A stretch of DNA of 64,000 nucleotides, from the NCBI GenBank assembly GCA_947579605.1, contig OX388312.1:28853313-28917312 (forward strand), read 5' to 3'. Below are positions 23,926 to 33,870 of this stretch, piece after piece. The stretch is from Athripsodes cinereus (taxonomy: Eukaryota; Arthropoda; Insecta; Trichoptera; Leptoceridae). Each line of letters begins with the position of its first letter. The first letter of the stretch is position 1. A program made the position numbers and the translations under genes. The notes under the pieces are model-generated. The model searched no databases. It worked only from the letters and a program-made list of their open reading frames with translations, and was not told the DNA's origin.

Positions 23926-24490
23926 ATAATAAGAACACTTTATTGATCAGAAAAAAAATCTTGAGCAATTGGCGAGCTTATTGCCGGGAGGCAATATCTT
24001 CCAGCTAACCAAAATAATGTGTGATACTATGTTGACAATGTGTAATTAATACTAAATGTGAACAGTTAATACTAAATTTAATTATAACTAATTACATTCT
24101 TAGTCCTTAGAAGAACATTATAATATGTCATGTTTCCTCTAATAAATACTATAAAATGAAGGATAAAGGCACGGGGAGGAACTTTTTAGGATGAGTCTAT
24201 GGATTTTAGGTTATTCTTAAAAACGTGTAGCGTAGAGGAATTTCTAATATTGCAAGGTAGATTATTCCACATTCTAATTGCATGGGTCGTAAATGATGAA
24301 CTGAAGAAGGTTGTGGTGTGGGCAGGGACGGCAAGTAACTGGTTATTCTGAGATCTCAGAGGACGTCCATGTGAAGACAAGTATTCAAAACGCTTAAAAA
24401 GGTATTGAGGGGAATTGTGCTTTAGGATGTTGTACAGAAAGTAGAGTATAATTATGTAGATCGCGGGATTGTTTGTATGTTGGCCATTTA
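23926..24490 (-). pseudogene. CR1/Jockey-like LINE (family B), ORF2 C-terminus and 3' UTR
   Basis: The minus strand encodes a C-terminus with SPQYLFKRFEYLSSHGRPLR, then LLAVPAHTTTFFSSSF, then RMWNNLPCNIRNSS, then FKNNLK. It aligns motif for motif with the end of the near-intact LINE at 54-57 kb (LSSHGLPLRS, LLAIPAHSSNFFTNSF, RCWNSLPSRIR). The 3' UTR has the family stem-loop (23980-23995) and ends in AATAAAG then (TTA)n at 23926-23950. It is more diverged than the other family B tails, which makes it useful for judging base-pair conservation. Confidence 0.8.
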
Positions 24491-25120
24491 AATGAAGAAA
24501 TACATTGTTACTGCGGTCTCCTTACATGAAAATGGTCTCAAAAGATTTGTCGAGGAGTAAGTAAATATTTTGTATTTAAACGAGATATTTATTTAAATTT
24601 TTATGAAATTCGTGGGAATTAATGTTTTTGTCAAGTTTATGTTGAGATTATTTAAATGTGTTTTGAGTTCCTAAAAAGTTTTGGAATATAATATTTTGTT
24701 ACTAAAAGTTTTGATGTTCTGCAAAAGGCAGCAGCAATTCGATAATTTTATAGAAAATTTATGTTTGGCAACTATCTTTAATAAATGACTATATAAGCTT
24801 TGCAAACATAAAAAATGTTTATGTAAATTTATGAGCTTTTCTATAATTGTGAATTTTACAAATAAGTACGTAATTTAATCCTTTGAGGTCTAAGGAAAAT
24901 ATACTTACTTCCCAAAGATATGTACTTAATCTAAATTTTTGAGGATTTCAATTTTCAATTTTTAATATTATTTATTTTTGGCCATGATATGAATATTTTA
25001 AGTTAAATTCACCATGATTTTTTTATTTGGTTATATTTATTATCCCGAAGTATTAAAATGTTGACATGAAAAATGTGCGGTTTAAAAAAAAATCCGCTTA
25101 TTACATCAATAAACACCAAC
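24490..25120. other. Intergenic DNA, nothing recognised
   Basis: AT-rich and without shared repeats that I could see. Confidence 0.35.
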
Positions 25121-25340
25121 ATATTGTTAAACAACCTCCTCCATTCAGAGCGACCAAGCACCAATTGCGTCACCTCTTCATACGACGTTCCCAGCGCTCT
25201 GATGTCGTTGTTATAGGAACGGTGTATTGTGAAAGAGAGCCGTCGGAACCCTTGCGGACGGAAGAACAGTGCTCTTTTTGGTCAACTATCATTGGGTATT
25301 TTCAGAACATAACCCAGCCAGGACCCAGGACCATATCGTT
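25120..25340 (-). repeat. Dispersed repeat family C
   Basis: Inverted relative to the copy at 28290-28575; shared words include AATTGCGTCACCTCTT, GAACGGTGTATTGTGAAAGA, TTGCGGACGGAAGA and GTGCTCTTTTTGG. The oriented unit ends in GAGGAGGCTGG and a GAT tail in the other copy. An open stretch across it (25066-25464) is incidental. Confidence 0.6.
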
Positions 25341-25589
25341 TCACCTCTGCATACAATACATTATTCTTATCAAATACATTCTGTCCTTTTCTATGACTTA
25401 TAATTATACTATAGGTATTATTAAGTCGATCGCATATTCCAGAACGTATTATGTTTGTGTGTAATATAATACCAAGTGGTGTATTATGTAGGTCATATCA
25501 ATATTGTTCAGCTGTCCTCTGTTCTCAATAAATACGATTTTAATATACACGGTGAAAAAATTTTCATTATTTACTCACACTGCTCTTCT

Positions 25590-26230
25590 ATCTATCTCAC
25601 AAGTGACTAACTGCATATATAATAAACATGCGAGTTGTCTTCTACGTACTAATGAAAACTAAGACTCTCATACATACCTGCATAGTTTTCATTATAGTTC
25701 AACCCTATTATATTGATAAATTCTTTCAGTCAAGCAGAGCTGAGTTTATGTATTAATTACGAATAAAATGTCATTGTTTATTGAAATTCCTCTTTTATCT
25801 ATTTATCTACACCACTGTGGTAGGAATATCTCACAATTGAGATAACCAGCCCCCTAAGTCAAAACACATTTTAACGTTACGCTTTCGTTTCGTTTTCGTT
25901 GAACAATAGACGACTTCCCGAGTAAGTGTCAATTTTCGTAGCTAAAATACACAAGTATTGTGCAACAAGCTACGAAAATTGACACTTACTCGAGAAGTCG
26001 TCTATTGTCGAACGAAAACGTAACGCTAAAATGTGTTTTCACTACGGGCCCTAAAGACTAACTGCATGTAATAAACATACAAGCTGTCTTCTACGTGATA
26101 ATAAAAATTAAAACTCTCTCACATACCTGCGTAGTTTTCACTATAGTTCAACCCTATTTATATTGATGAATTCTTCTAATCAACTAGAGTTGAATTTATG
26201 TATTTATTACACGTCATTTGTGTTTCCTCA
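25590..26230 (-). repeat. Two direct copies of a SINE A-derived segment around a foldback
   Basis: 25602-25770 and 26052-26225 are direct repeats (GACTAACTGCAT, AATAAACAT, GTCTTCTACGT, ACATACCTGCRTAGTTTTCA, AGTTCAACCCTAT). Their first part is the SINE A 3' region on the minus strand. The foldback at 25851-26052 sits inside the second copy, interrupting the SINE between CCAGC and ACTAACTGC. Confidence 0.6.
25851..26052. mobile_element. Foldback MITE, about 200 bp
   Basis: The left arm (25851-25943) and right arm (25968-26052) are inverted repeats of about 85-90 bases with scattered differences: AAAACACATTTTAACGTTACG against AAAACACATTTTAGCGTTACG, then ACAATAGACGACTTC, GAGTAAGTGTCAATTTTCG and TAGCT near the centre. 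No coding capacity. Superfamily unknown. Confidence 0.7.
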
Positions 26231-27129
26231 TTCTAGACTAGATGACTAGATGATCCGTAATAAATCAACGTACCTACCTAATGCATTTTATTTAGTCTGA
26301 ACGGACTCGTGTATGCGTCGCAGTGCAGTACATAATTTATGTATATTTTAATATTTATTCAATGTTTTTGGCAGTCTTCCCTGGTTTATAGACGTATTCT
26401 AGTGTCTATTAGTATTACACATAATATATCGATACCTTAATTCGCAGATTGGGTAACTCCATTTTTTGACAAAATGACTTAATGATGCCATAATGTTGAC
26501 TGTATTCCAACACACATGCTAGGTAAATTTGAAGAATCCAACGTTATTACAAATGCCCTAAAAAACACCTCAAGAAAATTGGGTAACTCCAATGTTAGTA
26601 TTTACAACGCTGCAAATTGGGTAACTCCACCATTCTGTATGGAGACTTGCGAGAGATAGGTTGTGTATTAGGAATATTTTACAAAAAAGTGGTTTTGGAT
26701 ATCTTATCCTGTAAAAAAATGTTAGGTAACTGTAACCATAAGTGTCAGCTTTATTTTCTTAAATTTTTTAAAGTTTTTTTTTTATAATTAGCTCCTTATG
26801 TGATGTAGTTAATATGTAAGGAACTCACATTTTAAATAATGCAACTATTGCAGGAGTTACTACGTGGAATTTAATTATTACTGGATATGTTTGCGCACAA
26901 ATTTTGAAGCTGATTTACTAATATTGTTTTGTTTTTTAACATTTTTTAATAATATTATTATGTTATTATTTTTTAGTCAAATAAAAAATCTAGGTTTTAA
27001 TACTTAAATAAACGACCTAATTTTTTGATATATTAGGATTTGTTGAATCATGATTAATTTTAAATAAGCTCAAATTCCGAAGAACTGAACGTGTATCTAC
27101 ATACATTACCTACTTATCATAAGTTTAAT

Positions 27130-27270
27130 TTCTCGACCGACGGTTCTTGGTGGAAGTTCATATTAATAATTTTTAAAATGAAACATGATATATAGTTATT
27201 CCACTATTGACATTATTTATTTTGCGAGCCGGCTTTCAAGAGCTTCCGCTCTCATCGTCAGGCAAAAGTG
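27130..27270 (-). mobile_element. Hammerhead-bearing Penelope-like repeat, copy 2
   Basis: On the minus strand: ribozyme (27220-27267), AT-rich spacer with GTCAATAGTGGAATAACTAT, then ATGAACTTCCACCAAGAACC and GTCGGTCGAG. The order and words match the copies at 4.9 and 35.8 kb. Nested inside the 26425-28970 transposon. Confidence 0.7.
27220..27267 (-). ncRNA. Hammerhead ribozyme, copy 2 (complete type I fold)
   Basis: On the minus strand, 5' to 3': stem I strand TTTTGC (27267-27262), core CTGACGA (27261-27255), one unpaired T, stem II GAGAGC-GGAA-GCTCTT, GAAA (27237-27234), stem III AGC-CG-GCT, cleavage base C (27226), stem I strand GCAAAA (27225-27220). All invariant hammerhead bases (CUGANGA, GAAA, NUH cleavage triplet) are present, and stem I pairs 6 of 6. 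Stem III is only three pairs, as in the small hammerheads of Penelope-like elements and retrozymes, which often act as dimers. The single bulged T before stem II is unusual. Confidence 0.75.
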
Positions 27271-27514
27271 AAATGTTTACTTATCATTTTATAGATGAAT
27301 AGCAGACTAAAGACTATGGTTAAATTAGTAACTGAAAATTGAAGGAGTGAAGAAAATCGTATGAGTGAAACAAATCCCAGAAATCATGATTTTCTACAAA
27401 TTTATCAAAGACAATTCGAACTTTTATAATGGAATTGGCCCATCATATTACTTGGTAGTGGTAATCTTGTAGAAATCCAAAATATAAATACCTACTGATG
27501 ATAATAATTTAGAT

Positions 27515-27704
27515 AATAATGCGACACAAGGGATATTGTTAGATGCACAGGCTAATGCTATTGATCATAATATTGAAACAGAGAAGGGCAGCATATGAGT
27601 CAACATCTCGTTAGTCCCATATTCAGAACATTCAGATTCTGATGAAAACTCTGAGACTTCTCTTGGAAAAAGGATGAATCATGGAGTAATAAAAATTTAA
27701 AAAA
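27515..27704 (+). pseudogene. Decayed coding segment inside the 2.5-kb transposon
   Basis: In one frame: DNNATQGILLDAQANAIDHN, IETEKGSI, a TGA, then VNISLVPYSEHSDSDENSET, SLGKRMNHGV, stop. The composition is protein-like and acidic (S/D/E-rich). It may be the remains of the element's transposase or accessory protein. I do not recognise a family. Confidence 0.4.
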
Positions 27705-27989
27705 TCAAAAAGAGGTGTGATAAACTCGCCCTCTGTATATTATTATTATTATTTATAAGATTACGGCTACCCGTCCCTTGTGGGACGATTTGTGCCAATT
27801 ACAATATTTTTAGAATATAACATGTAATATTAATGCATTTACTTATAAAATAATAAAATTTCTTTTGGCGGATTTTAAAATCTTGAGATATACAGAGAGG
27901 GTATCAGTGTGCAAGAGGCAAGACACTTTGATCGGATACTGGACTTCAGCTATCTCATAATACAAGTCGTAAGAGTCTCTTATTGGGCA

Positions 27990-28100
27990 ACCGACCTCTG
28001 TACATTGATCACACCTAATTTGAATGCATTTTTTTTATAAAATTGTATATATTGTGATCAATGTACAGTAAAGAATGAATGAATAAATAAATAAATTGCC
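27990..28100 (+). mobile_element. LINE family B, 3' end fragment
   Basis: GTACATTGATCACACCTAAT, AATTGTATATATTGTG, ATCAATGTACAGTAAAGAAT followed by (GAAT/AAAT)n. It matches the last 100 bases of the LINE at 57.3 kb. The region of the family stem-loop is too diverged here. Confidence 0.6.
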
Positions 28101-28289
28101 TCAAAGGAAGAAAAGCCTTGGCCCAAAAAATATTGTCTGCTTAAATAATCTAAACGAGACTGAAAATATCTTCACGAAAATGGACTCAGGACTACCACGA
28201 TTTCTAAAATAATGCTCCACACGAATTATTATTTTCACATTTTGTCACTCTTCATTATTTTTGTCTAGCTATCAACGAGTATATCTCTA

Positions 28290-28580
28290 AAGGTGCAACT
28301 TTTTTGTTCAACTATGTTCAACTCCGTGATACAGGATAGACGATGTTCCAGGCTGGGTAATATCCTGAAAAGGCTAATTGGCCAAAAAGAGCACCGGTCT
28401 TCCGTCCGCAAGGATTCGTCAGCCCGTGATTTCCCTCTTTCACAATACACCGTTCTTATAACGACAACAGCAGAGCGCAGGAAATATCGTAGAAAGAGGT
28501 GACGCAATTGGCGCAGAGTCGCACTGAATGGAGGAGGCTGGTTTCTGCCCTGTCCTGCCGAGATGAGCGTTGATGATGAT
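28290..28580 (+). repeat. Dispersed repeat family C, long copy with GAT tail
   Basis: Shares words with 25120-25340 in inverse orientation (CAAAAAGAGCACCGGTCTTC, CGTCCGCAAGGATTCG, TTTCACAATACACCGTTC). It ends in GAGGAGGCTGGTTTCTGCCC then (GAT)n at 28569-28587. A repeat with a constant 3' end and microsatellite tail is probably SINE-like, but I see no clear tRNA head. Confidence 0.6.
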
Positions 28581-29104
28581 GATGATGTTGAAGTATTTAT
28601 CCTATATATATATATGTATTACTTCAATTTAATTTGATTTTCATATTAAACACTTTAAAAATAACATTATTATGAGACCAAACAGTATACACTACTTATA
28701 GGCAAATTGGGTAACTCCATCAATTATAGCATTTATTTTACAAAATCTATCACAGAAAATTAGGTAACTCCAAAAAAAGGCTACAAAACCATTATAAACA
28801 TAATTATGTCATGGTTATTGTGTTACGAACATGTATCTACACCATGTAGATATTTTAGAATAAGGAAAATAATAATAATAATATGCATAACAAAAATATT
28901 TAGTTTTTTGTCCGCCCTGTAAAGTAGCTATTTTGGAGTTACCCAATCTGCGAATTAAGGTATCGATATATAAACATTTACTTTTTAGGAATATTAGCTA
29001 TAATATGTATGTTCTAATATAGGATGTCCATACGTTATGATATATATTTTACCAAATAAAAATGTTTGAGGGTTTGTTCGTTTTCATTGTGAAAAAACAT
29101 ATGT

Positions 29105-29215
29105 ACCAAAGAATTTATCCTCCTTTACACGAGACTTGTCTCTATAAGGAGGACGTTATTGTTTTGTTGTGTTTAGTAAAATTATTATTATTATTATTTA
29201 GAAAACTGGATTAGA
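29105..29215 (+). mobile_element. Retroelement 3' end with CCTCC stem-loop
   Basis: CCTCCTT, then TACAC, GAGAC-TT-GTCTC, TATA, AAGGAGG (29130-29155) forms a two-part stem. It is followed by AATTA(TTA)n, typical of a LINE tail. The same structure occurs inverted at 42594-42632. No coding part adjacent. Confidence 0.5.
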
Positions 29216-29261
29216 AAAAACACTGTTTATTTTTCACATACATGCTCGAGCACTTCATAGC

Positions 29262-29312
29262 GCCGTTCTCTTGATAATGTCAAGCTGGCTTCATGAAAGC
29301 GTTCGAGTATAT
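29262..29312 (+). ncRNA. Hammerhead-like motif, family F, copy 1
   Basis: TTGATAA (29271-29277; two bases off CTGATGA), then GTCAAG-CTGG-CTTCAT, GAAA (29295-29298), stem III AGC/GTT without loop, predicted cleavage base C29304. CTC before the core can pair with GAG after the site. The copy at 33290-33333 (minus strand) has the other half of stem II intact; a consensus of both gives a perfect GTCAAG/CTTGAC stem. Both copies look inactive. Confidence 0.4.
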
Positions 29313-29509
29313 TATTATAATCATTAATTTGAAAATTAAACAGCTTTTTTTAAATAAAAATGTTTTTAAGCTCTTAATAGCTTGAAGTGGGAATGCATGC
29401 GAAGTAATATTATTATCTTTGAGAATGAATAGTAGTTAAAGTAACGAAAATAAAGAATAATATTAAAAAAAATAAGAAACAAAAGAAATACAGTAGAATA
29501 TGGACAAGA

Positions 29510-29645
29510 GTTAGTTGGAAGACATCGCATTCTAGCGATAAACTCGCCCTCAGTACATTAAATTGTATAACTGATATTTATATGATATACTTGCATTGAT
29601 TTGAAATATTGAAACCAATGTACAGTGAAGAATAAAATAAATCAA
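29510..29645 (+). mobile_element. LINE family B, 3' end fragment
   Basis: GAGTTAGTTGGAAGACATCG, the stem ATCGC-ATTCTA-GCGAT (29524-29539), AAACTCGCCCTCAGTACATT, then ATGTACAGTGAAGAATAAAA. 5'-truncated copy. Confidence 0.75.
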
Positions 29646-30370
29646 TCGAATTTGTTTGAAAATTCTATCATTCAAATTCTTTATGATTTGTTTTCCAAGC
29701 TTTTATTTGAAACTCTTCGCTCTAATTAACTTTCTGTGTTCCTGCTACTCCGATCTTCTGGAGGTGAAGCACGCTCGTTGAAATATTTAGTCTGTGCATT
29801 CTGAATTTTTTTTTTAATATAGCCCAGTTGATATCATAAGGTAATGGACACCTTAGCTAAATAGCACAAATATATTTACAACATTATGTTGTGTACATTT
29901 ACACATACTTAGATATCAAACTATTATGTACTCATATAATATCAGAAAAGTGCACCAATATCAACACATTTATCATACAATGACAGACAAAAAAACAACA
30001 GACTACATACATTATTAGGTATATATCAAAAGTACAATAATATTATATCAGTAATACTTCGATATACGGTGATTTGTGTTTATGCGTTTTATTCTTTTTT
30101 GTTATGATTTTATACAGGCTTCCACACCTTTTTTGTTGAAAAAACGTATTGAACATTCAACGTGTTTCGTGTAAACCTTTAGTAAAGATTATCGATGTTA
30201 TTTTTGCAATTAAACATTGTTTGAGGTTACATGTAAATTGAATCACATACATACGTTTGTAATGATATAGATACAATTCTAACTACCTAGACTTGGCAGT
30301 GTCCAGCATGGATATTACTTTTAAATAATGAATTAAGGACTGATACCTACACTTAAATATTATCTTTTTT

Positions 30371-30460
30371 ATTAATTAAAAAACTTATACTTTTTTATAC
30401 ACACTTATTGTGTGTATAAAAGATAAGTGTGTATAAAAAAGTATAAGTTTTTTAATTAAT
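30371..30460. repeat. Perfect 38-bp hairpin
   Basis: 30371-30408 is the exact reverse complement of 30423-30460, with a 14-base loop. The loop side offers a competing pairing (TTTATACACAC with GTGTGTATAAA), so the single strand could switch between two folds. AT-rich; no coding or other context. Confidence 0.85.
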
Positions 30461-30692
30461 TTAATATGGATACACAAAAAGTGACGGATTACATTGAAAA
30501 TATTATCTTTTTTCTTTACATTTACATTTTATGGTCTTAACTGAACAACACAGTAATTTATACACTGACTGACGCAAATTCGAGATTCACGAACACCATG
30601 GCTTCCTTTACTGCATAATTCCAGGTTTTACTGTTCTTAAATAATTAAATAAAAAAAAATATAAAAACAAGCTACAACAATAAATTTTTTAA

Positions 30693-31166
30693 CCCTCTCG
30701 TTGCCAGTGTGCCTGTACAGACACATGAATTATTGTATGTATTAAAACTCACCTTGTTAGAAAATAAATGCTGAAATTAGTTAGAAGTGTTGGTGTTATA
30801 AGATGGAGTAAGAATTTTTCAGTTGGAGGCACTAATTAACGTGTATTTTTTTTGTTGGCCCAGAATCTCTATATTGTTTAGATCTGTTGTTTGATAATTG
30901 GAATATCATTTCACTCAATCAAATGTTCTAAGTATATTTTATTACTATTTATTTTCGCTATAATATTAGTGAATAAAAAAAATACTAGTTACAACTGTAT
31001 AGAGTTTGTACCTACTCGTCACATGCCCTTAAACTGCCGATATTCTCGTACAAACAAACACAGGGGCCTCCTTTAAAAACGGCAATAGGTAACTTCACCA
31101 AAAAATACACAATATACTAATTGTAAAAATTCCAGAACTCTCCAGTTTAATTTGGTAGTGAGGGGG
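30693..31166. mobile_element. piggyBac-like non-autonomous element 2
   Basis: Left end: TTAA (30689-30692) then CCCTCTCGTTGCCAGTGTG. Right end, inverted: TTGA then CCCCCTCACTACCAAATT. It is similar to the ends of the element at 59042-59646 (CCCTCTCACCACCAAATT and CCCTCTCGCTACCAGTGT). No transposase. An open stretch at 30891-31076 has no recognisable product. Confidence 0.55.
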
Positions 31167-31659
31167 TCAAATTCAAATAGAAATAGAACATAGGTATTCC
31201 TATTCCACACACTCGGCTTATTTATTCAGCGAGCTCATATACTATTATGTACTCGTATTATATAGTTCAGCACCCATTCACAGCAGTTCATATCTGTTTA
31301 ATTTATATATTAGTGATGGAACGAATAATGAAAGATATTCGGTGAAATTCTAAACCGGATAACAAGTTAATATTTAGCCACTGTCGTGATATGTTGAATA
31401 CGAATTATCCAGTGTACATAAAAATGTGATGCAGGTTATAGGCAGAGTAGAAATATTTGCCAGAGGTCAGAGGATATTAGAGGGCGTCGAATTTTAGTAA
31501 AAAAAATATTAGTTGTGAAAAGGGGGACTGATAGACCATTTTGTTCAAGTCGTCTTTCACTTTAGTCCGGGCCTGATAATAATGTATGATTTTTGAAGAG
31601 TGAAAAAATGTTCTGAGTACCAAAAAACAGTTTTCACGAAGCTTCAACATATATTATCA

Positions 31660-31930
31660 AATATCTACAATTCAGCGATGAGGCATGTCACCCATCCTGA
31701 ATGTCTTTTTATTAGCATGAAGAGGATGATCTGTGTCTCTATTAATAATAATAAAAACAATTTATATTTGGCGCCGTTTAATGATCCGTGACCATCTCAA
31801 GGGCGCCATGACTTTTCTTGAAAAGCAGTGTTTTCAGCTTACTCCTGAACGTTACTTACTTGCAGTTAGTTCGCTGGCTACCCCACTTGTGGATATATCG
31901 TAATGGTAAAGTAGTAGTAGTAGTTTATTA
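31660..31930 (+). mobile_element. SINE A interrupted by a LINE D tail
   Basis: SINE body (TCAGCGATGAGGCATG, TCACCCATCCTGAATGTC) to about 31740 and SINE 3' end (GCTGGCTACCCCACTTGTGG, then AGTAGTAGTAG) from about 31865. Between them, 31745-31850 matches the LINE D 3' end on the minus strand (GGCGCCGTTTAATGATCC, CATCTCAAGGGCGCC). The order of insertion is therefore SINE first. Confidence 0.6.
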
Positions 31931-33285
31931 TCCAAAAAATATTATGATTTTTATGTCAATTCATTCACTTACACCATCACAGATTTCCGATCGGTGGAGT
32001 AGTCAGCGAATGCTTCTTTTTCAGCCTGAATGTACATGCAATAATCCACATGAATGAATTAACTGATTTATTAATGTTTTTGTTTATGGTATTTTTTGAC
32101 TATATCTATATACGTATATTAAATTATATCCCTAGACTATATAGTAATAATATAAATTCATGTAAATTGTGTTAATAAGTTGTCATTATATTGTAGGTAG
32201 TTTAAGAGGCATCAGTCGTTTATTGTTTAATAAATGAAAATAAAAAAATAAAATAGTGTTTAGAGATTCTATTTTGTCGGTATCAACGTTGTTCAAGTTC
32301 ATTTTTATACAAATTATAAAAAAATAATTTAAACACAACCACGCACTGTTTACTTTCACGGAATTTATTACAATCGGCAGAGGCCTTTCGGACTTAGTCT
32401 ATCTTAGTGCTACTCAATACACTGAAAAGTTTGCCTTGATTTCATTACAGATATTTATCGGAACTTAATTATTATTCGATATTCGGTTTGTTATTGAGTT
32501 ACTATCCTGCTGGATATACCGAATATTGTTTATCCGTTATATCTTACATCTCTATAATGTAGGTACAATAATTTACTCAGCTCAATTCGTATCCATAAAG
32601 TTGGAGAACATTAGCTGTTCACTTAGTTCGCTTCACTTGTATGGATTGAAGTATATACGTATAGCATGTAGTACTCATAATTGTAAACAAATAATCCAAG
32701 TATGATTTAGTTCGCCGAGTCGAGCGCAGTGGAACTGTCGTGCGGGAAGATAATAATTTATTATGACGCGGGTGGAAATGAAATAAATAAATAAAATAAA
32801 AAAGACATAAAATTCGCGATTTTATAAGAAATAATAATTAATGCAATTAAGACGATAATTTACGTGACAAACTAGTGAATAAAATAATGTTGTTTTTTAT
32901 TAAAATGTAATTATAAATATATTAAATAAATGATTAATATAATAATTATTTATCTTGTATAATTTATGTTAAATATATCTAAACAGTTATATTTAAAATG
33001 AATTTATTAATAAACTTTTTATCCATGTGATAAATGTACACCTATTCTTAAAGTTCGATAAGTTTTTTTTTCAGTAGGTATATAACTAAGAGGTAGGTTT
33101 GTGTTATTTTTATTAACGTAGACAATCATTATACTTGCAATTTCCTTCATAGTTTTTCTTTGCACGTCTGTTGAAAAAATTATAATATCATTAACATATT
33201 TCCATTTCATTAAATATAAAATAATAAGTAGGTACCTATTTTAAAAGTGGACAAAACAATAACTCTATTTTTAATAATGATTATT
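31930..33285. other. Intergenic DNA, nothing recognised
   Basis: AT-rich and without a shared repeat or coding signal that I can support. Confidence 0.35.
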
Positions 33286-33289
33286 ATAA

Positions 33290-33333
33290 AATTCGAGCGC
33301 TTTCGTCAAGATAGCTTTACATTATCAAGGGAA
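33290..33333 (-). ncRNA. Hammerhead-like motif, family F, copy 2
   Basis: Minus strand: TTGATAAT (33328-33321), GTAAAG-CTAT-CTTGAC as stem II, GAAA (33304-33301), loop-less stem III AGC/GCT, predicted cleavage base C at 33295. The flanking GAATTTTATAATAATCATTA resembles the flank of copy 1. The core carries the same two changes as copy 1, so this may be a family with an altered core rather than independent decay. Confidence 0.4.
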
Positions 33334-33569
33334 CGTGATAATTATTTCATGAAAGTTCTTTAATTTATTTATTTATTAAATCAACAGAACACTACAGACA
33401 ATACAGATAATATATCCAACACTAAATATTCAGTTAAATTATTTTTATCAAAGACCATTTGGTTAATATAAACCATAAATAGACCATATTAAAATAACAA
33501 ACGTAGGTAATGAAAATAGAACACATTAAAGTACAAACACAGCCTCTGAAACCTGAAACCCATCACTCC

Positions 33570-33602
33570 TACCCCCCCCCCCCCTTTTTCCCCCTTTTTA
33601 TG
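33570..33602. repeat. Homopyrimidine tract
   Basis: A run of 13 C (33572-33584), then TTTTT, CCCCC, TTTTT. Unusual for such AT-rich DNA. Confidence 0.9.
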
Positions 33603-33729
33603 CATATATGTTTGTATTTTTTTTCCTCAGTCTCTCCCTTTTTATAAATATGTGTGTATGCATGTATGTTTGTATTTTTGTTTTCAAATCGCCTTAGATT
33701 TTTGATTTTATTTTTATCGTATGTTATCG

Positions 33730-33870
33730 TATGTATGTTGGAAGAGATCGCGCCTTTGCGATAAACTCGCCCTCTGTATATTGATTGTATTTAATTTGAA
33801 TGTATACCTTTTATGTAATTGTTTTTAATCAATGTACAGTAAAGAATGAATAAATAAATAAATAAAATTA
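33730..33870 (+). mobile_element. LINE family B, 3' end fragment
   Basis: TGTTGGAAGAG, stem ATCGCG-CCTT-TGCGAT (33747-33762), AAACTCGCCCTCTGTATATT, ATCAATGTACAGTAAAGAAT, (AAATAAAT)n. Nearly the same as the 3' end of the LINE at 57.2 kb. Confidence 0.75.

Larger units (their letters stand above)
26425..28970. mobile_element. 2.5-kb DNA transposon with perfect 37-bp terminal repeats and TTGGGTAACTCC repeats
   Basis: 26425-26461 and 28934-28970 are exact inverted repeats of 37 bp that start TATATCGATACCTTAATTCG and end in GGGTAACTCCA. The word AAATTGGGTAACTCCA recurs in direct orientation near both ends (26577-26592, 26614-26629, 28704-28719, and with a change 28756-28772). Such subterminal repeats are usual transposase binding sites. 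A TATA or TA target duplication is possible at both ends. The inside holds a decayed protein-coding stretch (27515-27704) and nested copies of the ribozyme repeat, a LINE B tail and repeat C. I do not recognise the superfamily. Confidence 0.75.

Noticed and set aside
25066..25464. 132-codon open stretch
   Set aside because: Crosses repeat family C, whose other copies do not keep the frame.
28265..28507. ORFs on both strands in repeat C
   Set aside because: Same repeat family; not conserved as protein between copies.
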